DNA from: Riptortus pedestris
Taxonomy: Eukaryota > Arthropoda > Insecta > Hemiptera > Alydidae
Assembly: GCA_019009955.1 (NCBI GenBank)
Contig: CM032230.1
Coordinates: 102,600,001 to 102,664,000 of the forward strand
Length of the DNA: 64,000 nucleotides
Direction of reading: 5' to 3'
Below are positions 36,590 through 48,620 of the stretch, one piece after another. Position numbers and translations under genes: made by a program. The notes under the pieces are model-generated. The model was not told the DNA's origin. It ran no database searches and worked only from the letters and a program-made list of their open reading frames with translations. How positions within the stretch are numbered: the first letter of the stretch is position 1; each line of letters opens with the position of its first letter.

Positions 36590-36960
36590 ATTCGACAAAT
36601 CTCCCCTTGGGAATGAACATTGAATTATACCATATTGGAGTTGTAATTTTCACAAGATCTCTTGCCCACTTATGCTTCAGGCTTCGTCTTGGGTTTCTGG
36701 AATATGGATAGATAACAGTGATTCGATGGGATTTTGTGAGGGTATGGACAAATGGAATATTGAGGTCATTATGGAGAGTTAAATTGGAAGAATCTATAAT
36801 TTTGCGTAGTATTATGGACTAGAGGGTTAGAATTTTGGAGGAATTTGGTGGTTTAGTAGAACTCCAAAGTTCAAGTCCGTATGTCCATATTGGTCTGAGT
36901 ATTCTCAACTTAACAAGTACAACTAAGGACTTGAGGATCCACGACTTCCATAAGAAGAGA
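36590..36960 (-). pseudogene. Jockey-type LINE ORF2 3' fragment
   Basis: Minus-strand translation gives LRILRPIWTYGLELWSS, the reverse transcriptase thumb motif of Jockey-clade LINEs (consensus LKPIWTYGIQLWG). After an in-frame stop near 36820 it continues LTLHNDLNIPFVHTLTKS, then PRRSLKHKWARDL. Both are typical C-terminal ORF2 sequence. It is 5'-truncated and contains at least one stop. The plus-strand frame over the same bases is a shadow. Confidence 0.8.
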
Positions 36961-37404
36961 AAATGCATAGAGATGTATAAACAACTAAACCACGAGATAA
37001 AAAAAAGACACCTCCCCAAATTGGAGATAAGAACACATAGCAGGCCAATGTACTGCACAAATACAGGAATTTTCAAGGCACTGAACATAATAGTACGGAA
37101 AGCGCTCCTGCGTGTAATGACGTCATCTACTGATAGGAATGGCAATATTTTCAAACATTTATTGAATTAGTCCCATATGCTTTTATTTTTAGCTATTAAA
37201 ACACTTGGGCAATAATATCTAATACTAATACATCAAGATCGAAACCTCATCATTACATATATATGTACCATACAAAACCATGAGATGTTAACGTATGATT
37301 CTGGTGACTCCCCGAGGCTGCGAATCGAAGGCCGGAAGAAAACAAAAAAAAGTCTCTCCAAGTGACATGATGAATATCATCTGGAAGGAGAGAGAAAGAG
37401 AAAA

Positions 37405-38320
37405 CATTCATCAAGGGCTGCGTAACCTAACCAGAGTTCGTACATGTTGAGAAGACACACTAATGATCTCATCTCATTGTATATTCTCAGATTCAAAAAT
37501 AAAAAGAAATCCTATGAGTAGAAGTAGGAGGTCTATAAAATCATAATTGATGACGTTGTCACACTAACTATGTGCATGTGTCTCTTAATAAAGGTTCATT
37601 AAAAACAATATTTGGTATTTGTGCAAGTAATAGAACGTTTCTTCACATATTAGCTCCTTTTTGAAGTGTGATGACTAAACGCTGGTGTTAGCTGAAAACA
37701 AAATGGCAATATCTCGGTTACTATTGAAGATAGAGAAAACAAATCATCAATATAACAACATTTATATCAGATTCCTCACGTTTTAATGACACACTAGTGA
37801 TCTCATCTTACAATCTACTCTCTATGAATTCAAGAGGGGGTTCACTCAAATATAAATTCAAATATAAATATCTCGCTAAATATTGCAGAAACGGAAAAAC
37901 ATTTCAGACAATATTTATAGGAAATTAAATTTGCGACATGATTGTTTGTATAACACTCTTTGATCTGAATCGTAAAGACAGATGATTTTCGAATTCCTCT
38001 AAGCACTCCCTTTCTTCCTAGTCCGATTTCAGCCGTTAACGAGTTTAACCTTTAGAGTTGCTTGAAATGGATAAATATCTTGAACGGTATTGATCGAATA
38101 AGAATTGTAGAGTAAATAAATTATAAACGTAATTTATGACGTCACATAAAAAATATTTACTAGTACCTCATTTAATAAAGTACTGTTGAACCAATATTCA
38201 GCGTTTAAGCTTGGAAGTGGTGTCTTGATATGTCAGCATGCTGTTAACGTGAGATCAGTAGAAGTGGGGGTTTACTAATGGCTAAAAGAAACAAAACAAA
38301 ACAATACTAATAACTTGATT
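37405..38320 (+). repeat. Degenerate HINE-like mosaic
   Basis: Plus-strand family blocks in damaged order: AAGGGCTGCGTAACCTAACC at about 37414, ATATCTCGGTTACTATTGAA, TTTCAGCCGTTAACGAG-type sequence at about 38026 and GTAGAAGTGGGGGTTTACTA at about 38258. Probably two or more overlapping insertions. Confidence 0.65.
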
Positions 38321-38765
38321 AATATTATAGTTGCAAAAAATATTTAGAGTAACTTTTGTTATTTACACTTTTGTCATAAAACAAAATATACACGAGATAA
38401 ACTCTAAAAACTAATTGGAGTCAACAATTTTATTGGGCACTTAAGACTGAATAAGACTAATCATAACTTGCTTAGTGAATTCCTCAATTATAAACTATAT
38501 TAATATTCCTGGGAACGAACAGTAGTCGGGATCACAAGAGAGGCCCGAGATAAAAAATCGCGATATTTCCTTTTCTATTGGGTTTTCGAAACGTGCACAT
38601 TTGCTTTCTTTGATATTTAGAGTAGCTTTTTTTATACACACTTTGGTCGTATATCGAAGTAAAAATGAGACGCTAAGAACTATCCGGAGACAACAATTTT
38701 ATTGAGTAGTAACGACTGAATCGAACTGAACAAAACTTCGTATGTGAATTAGCATTAACTCCTGG
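38320..38765 (+). repeat. 300-bp-unit Helitron-like repeat, partial
   Basis: Two partial units (second starting near 38541, AGGCCCGAGATAAAAAATCG) related to 9131-9594 and 18184-18560, truncated on the right by the R1-like LINE fragment. Confidence 0.65.
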
Positions 38766-39500
38766 GGTCATGAGACCTGTTAGGCCATTTCACCACCTAA
38801 GGACAATAGCACGTAATACTTGGGGCATCACTGATAAGAACAGATGCATTTTATACAAAGCTTTGTTTGTCCCAATAGTATGCTACGCAGCTCCATCCTG
38901 GGCCCAAAAGATGTCGAAAGCAACCAAAAACCTTCTATGCCAAGCCCAAAGAAGATCTCTCCTAATGGTAACCCGGGCATATTGGACAGTTTCGAGCGAT
39001 GCATAGCAGGTGATGGCTGGCCAGCTCCGATAGACCTGGAGGTAGCCAAGCGGGTTGCTATATACCAAGCAGTCAGGGGGTTGCCTTACAAGATAGGAGA
39101 GTCTACTTCACAATAGGACAGCAGACTTTAGAACCACCATATTGAAGAAACCATCTGGGACAGTTGGCAGACTCGCTGGACCAACTCCAGCAAAGGTAGG
39201 ATGACCTACAAATTTTTCCCAGATGTCAGAACCAGAACTAAGCTGACGTCCCAGATTACTTCACCAGCCAACGTATCAGTGGTCACGGGGACTTCAATAA
39301 CAAACTCCACTTCTTCAAACGGCAGGAATCCCCATTGTGCTCCTGTGGCGAGTTGGATACGGCTGACCATGTGATCTTCCAATGTCCACGTTTCAATTCA
39401 ACGCTTATGAGTGCTTTCTCATATGTGAACTGGCCTCCTGAGAGCTAACATATGTTTGTAAACGACGCTGATAGATTTTCAGCCTTCAGAACCTCTGGCC
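38766..39500 (+). pseudogene. R1-type LINE ORF2 C-terminal remnant
   Basis: The frame 38770-39006 shows CILYKALFVPIVCYAAPSWA and AQRRSLLMVTRAYWTVSSDA, the RT thumb of R1-clade LINEs. A frameshift follows, then GDGWPAPIDLEVAKR. Near 39180-39460 come SKGRMTYKFFPDVRTRTKL and, in another frame, CSCGELDTADHVIFQCPRF (CCHC knuckle). At least two frameshifts and a stop at about 39116 separate the pieces, so it is dead. Sequence to about 39860 may be its 3' UTR. Confidence 0.85.
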
Positions 39501-39869
39501 CAAGATGTGTTGAAAGCCAAGTAAAAATGAATTTATTTGTAAATAATATGTATATATGTATTGTTTTATGTCAGGTCAGGTTAGAATTTAGGCTTTAGGT
39601 GTGTAGGCTAGTTAGTTAGGCTCTTGCTGCCACTTCTTTGAACAGAGGCAAAGGAGTCGCAGCTGCTGGTTCCCCCAGGAATTTTCGGACTTAAACTAAA
39701 TCTTCTAAATGTTACACTTTTATGCTTAGGCGTTTAGTTAGGCTAAGTTTTCTAGCGAAAATTATCTATTTAAAATTTTGTATCTTTTATTAAATGGAGA
39801 CCGCTGGTACGTAGAAACCCAAAAGTACAGCGGAGGCAAAGGTGGGGAGGGGAAGAGAGAGAAAGAGAC

Positions 39870-40361
39870 CTGTCAGGCCTAAAATGAAAAATCGCAATAT
39901 TTCATTTTCTATTGGTTATCCGTCAACGACACATAACAAAATTTGAAGGCTCTAAAATATATTGGAAAGTTAAATAGAGGGACAGGAAGTGTAACTAGAT
40001 AGGGATTATTATAGCATAACAATGAATAACAAACTTGTTATTCGGTCTAAATATTTTCAAATGAAAGCCACATCAGTAAACGTATTTAATAATGATGAGT
40101 GTTATCCATGATTATGATTAATGTTTTCCACGGAATTTTGAACGGTGCAGAGGGATCGGGATATAATTTTTTTTTTGTTTAATTCTTCAAAATTGGAAAA
40201 ATTCTAATAGACACTCAAATATAAAACCTAATCACTGAGACGGGGAAATATCAAAATAAATTGTGTATATTAAAGCTTTGCCAAAAAAAAAAAAAAAAAA
40301 AAATACCGTCTTCATTCCGCCACCGATTGATTTCTCGAACGAAGACGGGTACCTTGACTAG
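39870..40361 (+). mobile_element. Helitron-like non-autonomous element, CTAG end
   Basis: Begins with part of the 300-bp unit (AAAATCGCAATATTTCATTT then CTATTGGTTA). It ends with a potential hairpin, TACCGTCTTC at about 40305 pairing with GAAGACGGGTA at 40341, then CCTTGACTAG followed by T (CTAG at 40358-40361). A 3' hairpin shortly before CTRR|T is the classical Helitron end. An A run of about 20 bp lies at 40282-40302. Confidence 0.55.
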
Positions 40362-40429
40362 TGTGTGCGAGGGTGTGTGTGTACACACACACGCATACAA
40401 ACATACATACATGTGTTCCTCAACAAAGT

Positions 40430-40960
40430 CGATTTGTCAATGCGGTGTCCATCTTCTCTGAAAAACGTAGTGAATGTAGACAAGGTGCATAAAATCGTCG
40501 CATTTGAAGATGGAGTATCAGTCGTTGGAAGCAAGAAAGAGTATACGCAGTTTTTCGCCGGTCCTTGACATCGGCTGCTAACTAGATTGATTTGAAAAAG
40601 ACGAAACAACTTGTAGCAAGCCGTAACATACGTCTGGAAAACGGAATGAGTGTAGGGAACCTATCTCTTCCAAAAATAGAATACATCAAATACCTCTAAG
40701 CTACAGTAAACACTATCAATGGCCAGTTCACTCATTCCAAAGAATAACAGCGAAGACCTCTCTTCTCGGTTTCTTGAGCCTTAAGAACAATATGTTCAAA
40801 AGCCTTTGAACTAAGGTACCCTAACTTCAATATGAAACCTGTACTGATGTATTAATATATGACATGGATGTTGACTGTTGGTTGCTCTGGAAAGGAAGAA
40901 CTTGAGACTCAGTAAAATGAATACAAAAAAGAAGAGATTATATCTGAAACGAGACGAGAA
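40430..40960 (+). pseudogene. RTE/CR1-like reverse transcriptase remnant
   Basis: Plus-strand pieces HKIVAFEDGVSVVGSKKEY (decayed F/YADD catalytic motif, now FEDG), IDLKKTKQLVASRNIRLENG, SLPKIEYIKYL then a stop, then ATVNTINGQ. In order these match the RT palm, the TK-V-S segment and the FKYLG-type motif of non-LTR reverse transcriptases. The catalytic Asp pair is mutated and stops interrupt the frame, so it is inactive. Confidence 0.7.
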
Positions 40961-41149
40961 ATTATCAAAAATGTAATAATAGTTAATTACATTTTGTCCT
41001 CCAGAGAAAGAATTTAAGAATGAAAAAATCTGTTTTTTTTATTTATTTTTTTTATTTACTTCCATGTTTTACAATAGAGTTTTACGAGGATTTTTTTTTT
41101 TTTTACTTAAAGGAAAAAGACCTCTCATTCGAACTAATTAGAACGAAAC

Positions 41150-41339
41150 CAGTTAGAGCAAGGTTGCTGTGATGCTCTAGGGTGTCCAAGTTCGGAAAGG
41201 TGATATTGGAGAAACAGCAAGGAGGGACTGAGGCCTGCCTTAACCAGCGAGTTACGTAACAGTAGATGAATTGAGAGTGTAGTCGACAACCGGACACCGA
41301 GCAGACAGCAACTACACAGACCACCTTCCGACACAGCAG
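41150..41339 (+). other. Possible untranslated first exon
   Basis: A GC-richer stretch in AT-rich surroundings ending GACACAGCAG|GTACGTACC, a good splice donor at 41340. It has no long frame and no recognised protein. It could be a non-coding first exon of the cytochrome b5 gene or of an unseen gene, or chance. Confidence 0.2.
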
Positions 41340-41798
41340 GTACGTACCTTTATCACAGCCGGCACTATGTACAAAACTATATGGTACATAAGTGACTGGA
41401 AGGGCAGCTCTGGGGAATTACATAACCATTTTGTTTGAATAACCATATACGAGATAAACACATTGGTGATCCAAGAAAATTAGGAAAACGAGTTAATAAA
41501 AGTACACATAACAAACCGGGATTATTTAACATTTTTTCAATACACAAAAAACGTTATGTTTTTAATGATAGTCAGTTTAAAAAAAGTTATATTGTTAGAC
41601 TCAATATTCAACTAATTTGGGACTACAGATTTCATTAAGTGAGTCCACAATCATGTAAATTGCCAAGCCCTCGCGAAGATTGAAACTACAACTTTCAATC
41701 ATCCAAGAGGACTAAGATAAATTCAATAACAAAGTTACATGGTTAACCGAAATAATTTAGCTAATTTATATATATTCAACGTAATTTGCAAGAACCTT

Positions 41799-41980
41799 TT
41801 TTTTTATTTGGTTTATGTCACACATCAAAGGTGATTGGCATAATCCCTGTTCAGAATAATATATTTATCCCTTCATGTAAACCTCAATATTATACTTCAT
41901 TTATATAGTATGGAAAATATTGCTTAAATATCTGAGGTTTTTTCATATCCGTAAATTGCCTATTAGAATATAAAAAAAGT
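41799..41980 (+). repeat. Unnamed dispersed repeat, copy 1
   Basis: Shares TTGGTTTATGTCACACATC-like sequence, AATAATATATTTATCCCTTC then ATGTAAACC, and ATCTGAGG then TATTAGAATAT with the copy at 46339-46522. No terminal structure or coding capacity recognised. Confidence 0.7.
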
Positions 41981-43270
41981 TATCCCTTTTAAATCTTCAT
42001 AAGTATGTTGTAGACCTATTGTATATCTATTATTGCTAAATGTTTATTTGTTTTAGATGTGCTAGTATCTGGAATATATAGTACTTATTCTATCAAGAAC
42101 TTGATTGAATAAATTTCAAGCTTGGGTATATTTCATTCAATACATTTTCCGTTAATCTATCATTCTACATTCAAAGCAATAATCGTTCTTATTGGGGGGT
42201 GGGGGCAATGAATATTATTCTAATAAGATCCCAATAAAATAAGCATTCCATGGTTAACCAGGGCAAATATTATCCAGGTTTCTAAATTCTATATATTTTC
42301 TAGAATTTTAGATTATAAGGAAATGCTGATATAATTTCTCTAGCATTTCTGACCTATTAATTAACGTGCTCAGCAAGTTCTACCGTTGAAAGTGAGAATG
42401 ACATAAAAAATACGTAAGTAAAGAGCAGGTCGTGGCATCTTGGGACAGATTCATAAAATAAAATTCAAATAACCTATATTAAGAAATTAAAATTGATTTT
42501 TTTTTGTCTTCTGCCTCCGGTTTAAATAAAACACAGCTAATGAAATTATATTGTTATATGTTTATTATATGTAATAATTTTCAAAACTTTAGTCTTATAT
42601 TCCTCATGTTGCTACTAGTTGCTTGTCTGTTCTTACTCTATCTCACTTGGTAATTTTTAACGTTTTACCAATTTTTTATTAATAGAAGAGAAATTAAAAT
42701 AACTTCCACTTTTACTTGTAATACTATTTATATGTTACATTATTTTGTTTTGAAAGAATTGACTAGTTCAGGAATTTTCATGCCCATTATTGGACTATGT
42801 AACATTTGAACACTTTTTGTTCATATTTTCAGTAAGTTATGTAATGCTATTTGGTTACGCAATATATAATTACGTTTGGAAATGTTGTGCAAATTATTCG
42901 AAATCGAAAACAATATATTTACTCTTATCAGGTTTATATTAATGGACTCAAGAATCAGTATAATTACTTCTGACATAAGCGAAAAAAGATAAATCTCTGA
43001 AAGCACACCAGATACTAATTCAAGATTTAGGAAAACCTTTTTTAACATGGTTTACTATCCAACCACCTCAACCCAGAGTGAGTTAGATTTGAACGAAATA
43101 AAGTTTTGATCACCTCCAAAGAGGACCGATGGACATATCTTGATATCGAAATTTCTCCGTTATTATTATTCGTATCGAAAAAGCGTATAAATTCAATGTT
43201 ATTGCAAATTAAACTACCTATATAAGTGTTGCTATATACATATTTTCTCTATCAGTCTTTGGTAACTCAT
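41981..43270. other. AT-rich spacer with no recognised gene
   Basis: No coding motif or RNA gene seen. The region from about 43080 contains degraded HINE-like words (TATCGAAATTTCTCCGTTAT). Confidence 0.4.
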
Positions 43271-43273
43271 CGG

Positions 43274-44191
43274 TTTTAGCAGATTTCCCTTGAGGGAAAT
43301 CGGCTATTGAGGTCGTACTCATGACGCGATTTTCGAATTTTTTATTTAAATGTCCATCAATCCTACCTAGGAGATGACGAAAATGAGGTCCGTTCAAAAC
43401 TGTATATATATATTTGTCTGTTACCGCTCAAGCGGTCGCAATTATTATTTAATCATTATCAAACTCAATATTTAGTCGTTTTATGTAAAAAGTATGATCA
43501 AGTTCGTTAACGGCTGAAATCAAACCAGGGAGAGGGGGGGTTTGAAAATTTGAAATATCTCCGTTACTATACGTCGGATCGAAAAATTGTATAGAACTAT
43601 TCTTATTGATAATTAAATTTACTGTAACTATTATTTTATACATTTATTCTCTATCGTGAATATTAACCAAGATATTTGCATTTTTCAGTTTTCAGCAAAC
43701 CCCCACTTCTACTCATGTTACATAAACAATATTCTATTATATAATAAACCGCATTATTCGAAGCTTAAATACCAAATATTGTATTCAAGAGACCTTTATT
43801 ATACGAGATACATGCAAATACTTCCTGGTGACCACCCCCCGCCCCGTCTTAAGGTCTTGGACTACTAAAATTTGATTGATTGAGATAACAATTATCCTGA
43901 CCCATTATTAATTACAGTATTAGGTATAGTAAATAGTCCTCAATAAAATTAATATGTTATATTCTGATATATTTCATTAATTGTTTTTCTTTCCGGTGTG
44001 CGGCTGGCAGACCTGTTTACATTTAAAACGCTTCCCATCGGCAGGTTATTGAAATTGAAACATTTCTTTTTTCCGTTTTTATTTATTCACTTAATAATGA
44101 CGGTGGCGTTGTGTTACCAGTATGTAGATTTATTTATTACTAAACTCCACGAGGGAAACCTGCTTAGATTACGCAGCCCTTGCGTGACGGA
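43274..44191 (-). repeat. HINE-like repeat, long form, complete
   Basis: Minus-strand copy with both ends intact: TTTTAGCAGATTTCCCTTGA at the left (3' palindrome, one mismatch) and TGCGTGACGGA at 44181-44191 (5' end). It has a short TA slot near 43403, ACCAAGATATTTGCATTTTT and AACCCCCACTTCTACTCATG. The long-form 5' module (GTCTTAAGGTCTTGGACTAC, ATCGGCAGGTTATTGAAATT) is colinear with 7464-8300. Length is 918 bp with no coding capacity. Confidence 0.9.
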
Positions 44192-44940
44192 CTTTTTTTT
44201 TATAGAGAAAAGAGAATATGTGGTGAGATGAGATCGCTTAAGTGTGTGTGTTGGAAATTCGTGTTTGGAGTACAATCAGACTAGTTGATTCCACTCAAGG
44301 GAAAACTGCTACGATTTTCCAGGGTGGTCAATGTCAATTGTTGGAGGCTCACGCATGTGTTTCCCAACACGAAAGCAAGCATTTTAGAAATTAACTGAAG
44401 ATATTTATTATGGTGAGCTGGGGTTTGAAAAATCTGTAAAAAGCAAAATCGAACATATCTCCATTATTGCGCATATGATGAAAAAACGTTGTTTCCTCGA
44501 ACTTCTTAACAAAGGATTCCCATACCAGTTTTGGTTGTTTTCATTTAATTGTTGTTAAGATAACTGCAAAAATATTTAGCGATAGCAATCGTGGCCCAAT
44601 CTACATGACGTCAGCTTTAAAAAAATATTAACAGCTATATAAAGGGTTGTTGAATCTTTAATGAGTCTGATGAAACCTAATTTCTGCAATCTTTATACAC
44701 ATTAAACGAGGAATTTCTTAATAAAATAAGAGTATAAAAAATGTAATTTCCTCCCTCCCTCTAACAGCTACTGATAAACTTTGGCCTGTTACGATAAATC
44801 CCGAAAAAATCAATTATCTGGGTGAAATAATCCTTCAGATTGCCATTGGCAACTGCTACGAGGACAGTGTCACTGATTCAGTGTCAGTGAATTCATATTT
44901 TAAGTTTAATTTATTTGTGTTTTATAAAGTTTAACTTATA

Positions 44941-45003
44941 ATGTTCTCCGTACAAGATATTAATTTAAAAATGCTAGGATCCACGTCAATCGTTGAAAAC
45001 CTG
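44941..45003 (+). CDS. Candidate first coding exon of the cytochrome b5-like gene
   Basis: An ATG followed by 21 sense codons (MFSVQDINLKMLGSTSIVENL) ends at CTG|GTAAGT, a strong donor, in phase 0. The downstream b5 exon at 52098 also begins in phase 0, so splicing would give a 132-residue protein. The preceding 100 bp are unique, with TCAGT initiator-like words (44878-44891). I do not recognise the peptide, and the 7.1-kb intron this requires is filled with repeats. An alternative is that translation starts in the next exon (ATG at 52122) and this exon belongs elsewhere. Confidence 0.35.
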
Positions 45004-45857
45004 GTAAGTTTTCTATATTAAGATCAAAACATATTTTTACAAACCATAATTTTAGAAACTCCAAACAAAACTTTCTGAAAATCAAGCGAAACCAGCATTT
45101 TATAATTCCGACACCAATAATGGGTGCATTTAGTGCTTTAAAGAAATGCATGTTTAATCCTTTATTAAAAATCTCACTGTCTACTTGGTGTGGCACTCCC
45201 CAAAACGTTGTCAATACCTTAAGAATATTTTTGAAATAACATAAACTTCTTTGGAAATGTTTTAATGTGAAGATTGGTGAACATGGGTTTTAAAAGTTCT
45301 TCCAAAAGAACTTTTTTGGGACATAAATTTGCCGTTGGTGATAAAAATAGAATAAATATTTTATAAGATGATTTAAACCACAAATATTTTTTATTTCTCA
45401 AAAAATTATATTTATGTTTATTAACTTTCAGTATAGCGTCTATTACAGAGACTATTTCAGTTATTTGAGTTAAACTTTTTTTACTCCTAATTAACATTCA
45501 ATACAGACAAACGTACTTTTGTTGATCTCGTCAAACTTTTAATTATAGTAATCTTTTGAATTTTGAAGAAAAATCATTTTTTTGTTTGTTTTTTTTTTTT
45601 TTTTTAAACAAGAAGTTTTCTTTTAGGCCAAAAACATTTAATCAAAGTGTTTCCTCTTTCAGTGAAAATTATACACACCTTTTCCTGCCAAACCGAAATT
45701 TGCGTATGTAACAAGTTCCAGCAATTTTAAGAGTAAACAGTTCTATGAGAAAAAGACCCCACAGTTGCAGCTCATTTAATAAACCTGCTAATAAATATTC
45801 TAAATGGCATAAAACTCTAATAGTTAAGGTCTTTTTCAAATAATCGGTCAGTTCTCA

Positions 45858-45941
<84 letters not shown>
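45858..45941. repeat. (CT)n-(GA)n self-complementary microsatellite
   Basis: A CT run at 45858-45890 is followed immediately by a GA run to 45941, so the two halves can pair as a perfect hairpin of about 30 bp. It continues directly into a HINE-like 3' end, occupying that element's microsatellite slot. Confidence 0.95.
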
Positions 45942-45945
<4 letters not shown>

Positions 45946-46071
45946 TTGAGCTGACCTCATTTTCGCCATCTCCGAGGTGGAATCGATAGACATTTGAGGA
46001 AATTCGTCTAAAAACGTGTCATGGGTACAACTTCAATAGCTTATTTCTCGTAAGTGAAATCTGCTAAAAAA
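45942..46071 (+). repeat. HINE-like 3' end with (GA)n slot
   Basis: ATTTTGAGCTGACCTCATTT, CATTTGAGGAAATTCG and GTGAAATCTGCTAAAA directly after the GA run. The expected upstream middle blocks are not recognisable on the other side of the CT run. Confidence 0.85.
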
Positions 46072-46338
46072 TAGAAATCGAATTCAGACGAAATCATTTA
46101 TCTGTCTGTTATCTCATTTAAGGACCCTTATCGTTTATGGACTGATGCCTCCTACAGGGTACAATTTACTTCCTTAGCTGATGAAGACTTGTGTACATAT
46201 ATCGTGCCAAGGACGTCCTTGAAAGATTAGTTGCCCACAGAAATGATTTTATGAATGATGTAATCTATTTTGTTGAGGAAAAAGCCTTGACAAGCTGGTC
46301 CATTTGGGGTTATAATATTAAATAATAATGTATTTATT

Positions 46339-46522
46339 TATTTGGTTTTTACCCCACATCATTGGTGATAGCAAGATCTCGTTTAGGGGTGGTTACAATA
46401 ATATATTTATCCCTTCATGTAAACCATGATGTACTTTATTTATGTAGTACGGAAAATATTCCTTAGACATCTGAGGTCTTTACTTTTTTTTTAGTACCCG
46501 TACTTGTCTATCAGAATATGAT
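46339..46522 (+). repeat. Unnamed dispersed repeat, copy 2
   Basis: Second copy of the 41799-41980 repeat, ending where the HINE-like copy begins at 46528. Confidence 0.7.
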
Positions 46523-46527
46523 AAAAG

Positions 46528-46820
46528 TCCGCCACGCAGCGTCTGCGTAAACTAAGCAGATTTCCCACGTAAAGTCATACAACAGAGAAATCTCCCATAC
46601 GAGTGCCGACAGTTACGGAAACGGCCGAACTAGCTTTCGGCGGGAACGAATAGAAGCGACCATAGCTCGTCCGTTACACTTAATAAAAATGCAAATATCT
46701 CGGTTAATATTCAAGATAGAGAATAAATGTATATAACAATATTTATAGTAAATTTAATTTGCAATAAGATTGGTTCTATACAATATTTCGATCCGAAGTA
46801 TAGTAACGGAGATGTTTCGA

Positions 46821-46880
<60 letters not shown>

Positions 46881-46992
46881 TTTTTGAACGGACCTCATTT
46901 TCGTCATCTATTGGGTAGGATCGATGGACATTTGAAAAAAAAAATCAAAAATCGCGTCATGAGTACGACCTCAATAGGAAATCTGCTAAAAT
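46528..46992 (+). repeat. HINE-like repeat, short form, 3' palindrome half lost
   Basis: Starts TCCGCCACGCAG, with the short-form interior (CGGAAACGGCCGAAC) and a (TA)n slot at about 46829-46879. A deletion before the slot removes the GTTAACGAACTTGATC to GACCGCTAGAG blocks. The 3' end reads CTCAATAGGAAATCTGCTAA, so the first arm of the terminal palindrome is missing. Confidence 0.9.
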
Positions 46993-47039
46993 TCGAAAAA
47001 ATGGACTCACTAATAACTTGCAATATTAAAACTTCGTTG

Positions 47040-47190
47040 TTACCCCTGAAGGGAAATCTGCTAAAAGAACATCCTACCTGTACTCCAAGCCTCACTGAGC
47101 TAACAATGAAAGATCTACTAACAGAATGCAGATTACGAATTTACTTAAATTACCACATGGCGAATGCTACTGGCTGAAGGTGCAAACACA
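47040..47190 (+). pseudogene. LINE ORF2 knuckle fragment next to a HINE-like end
   Basis: After a second partial 3' palindrome (GAAGGGAAATCTGCTAAAAG, about 47048-47067) the frame reads PTCTPSLTELTMKDLLTECR, which resembles the LINE ORF2 C-terminal pattern C-x2-C...LT-KH-L-EC but lacks a second Cys and the His. Only about 35 residues remain. Confidence 0.4.
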
Positions 47191-47199
47191 CTCTCACTA

Positions 47200-48125
47200 C
47201 TTTAATTTGACTGTTTGACAATACTTAATTACAATTTTTAAAAGTGTGAGTGTATTTTATGAGTCAAGGGTTTTAAGTGTTTATGGCTGTTTTTAAGAAT
47301 AGCTATTATTTAAGTGACCAAATTCTCTTTTAATTTATTTATTTAACTTTTTTTGTTCTATGTCGTGTCCGAATTTCTTTTGATTTTCTTTGTGTTCGGT
47401 TTCTTTAGTTTTGTTCTTTACATTGTATTGTGTGTTCCATTTTTTGTTATTTTGTTTACTGTTTTTTTCCTTCTTTAAAACGTGCCGAGTCGTCTGTGTT
47501 GTAAAGCTTAAAATAATAACGAAAGAGAAAGAGTTTAAAATGTGCTAAAATAAATACTCAGATAAGATTATTGGGTTTCTTTTCTGTCATATGGAGTCTT
47601 ATTCTTTGAAATAATAATGCAAGAGGTCGGTTTAATCTAACCTTAAACTGAAGCTGATAGCGCCGACTCATTCTGCACAAAGATCTGACTTTAAGATTAA
47701 AATTTGGGATTATTATTTTTCATTATTGAAATTTGCGTCATTGATTAATGACGTAAAATTTTAAGCTTTTTTTCTAAATTCACTGACAAAACATTATTTA
47801 ACAAGAGGTACACAAAAACAAATCAAAATATTTGTTATTGCACGCCCAGATAAATATTTAGCAAGTTTATTATCTTAATATCGTATATCTTATTTTACAG
47901 TAAAAACTATGTAATCTGCGATAAAAAGGAAAGTAAAAAGTTTCTTTATCAAAACTTTTCTAAAATGTTGGGAGATATGACGCGCGCGAGATGATGTAAG
48001 TGTCAATGTTACATAACGAGCTATGACCCCTCTGATTCATTAAATAAAATTATTATCATTTTTATGATGAAGACCTTGCCAACATCAAGAATAATTCACA
48101 AGCACAATAGTTGTAATGTATTACT
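47200..48125. other. AT-rich spacer with no recognised gene
   Basis: T-rich 47330-47480 may be a LINE 3' UTR belonging to the fragment just upstream. No other motif recognised. Confidence 0.35.
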
Positions 48126-48129
48126 TACT

Positions 48130-48620
48130 GAAACGTCAGTCACGCAGGGGATGCGTGAAACTAAACAGATTTCCTGGTATAACACACTTGTGATCCCATC
48201 TCACCATATATTCTCTATTTCTATGTAAAAAGGGATGAGTAAAACGAGGCGGGGGGAGGGGAGTCACTGACTCAAGGCTGAAAACAAGAAAGCACAATAC
48301 AACTCACTTAATACTTGAGTCAAGGAAAAATGTATAGAACAACAATTGTAGAGCAACAATAGCTTAAGAAAATTGGTACTAAAACATTTTGCGATACGAC
48401 TCATAATAAAGGGGATATTTTGAATTAACATGATCCCCTCCCCATCTAAACACCCGCCTAATCCACCCCCAATTTCTGCCATTAACTAATACGATCTTTA
48501 GTGTGGAATGAAACAGTTGGATATCGAGTATGGTATAGACGAAATAAATATTTTCAAACAAGAATGTAAAACAGTAATTGATGACGTCATCACACTACGT
48601 ATGTGCTTTGGTGTGCTCTG
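48130..48620 (+). repeat. Degenerate HINE-like repeat
   Basis: Starts GTCAGTCACGCAGGGGATGC. The interior diverges, with AATAAAGGGGATATTTTGAA, CCATTAACTAATACGATC and a perfect TGATGACGTCATCA palindrome near 48579. A similar segment occurs near 37547. Confidence 0.65.

Noticed and set aside
36819..37170. Plus-strand 111-residue ORF
   Set aside because: Shadow of the minus-strand Jockey-type reverse transcriptase remnant over the same bases.
41435..41638. Plus-strand frame with protein-like composition
   Set aside because: No recognised family, no convincing start or splice sites; not enough to call a gene.
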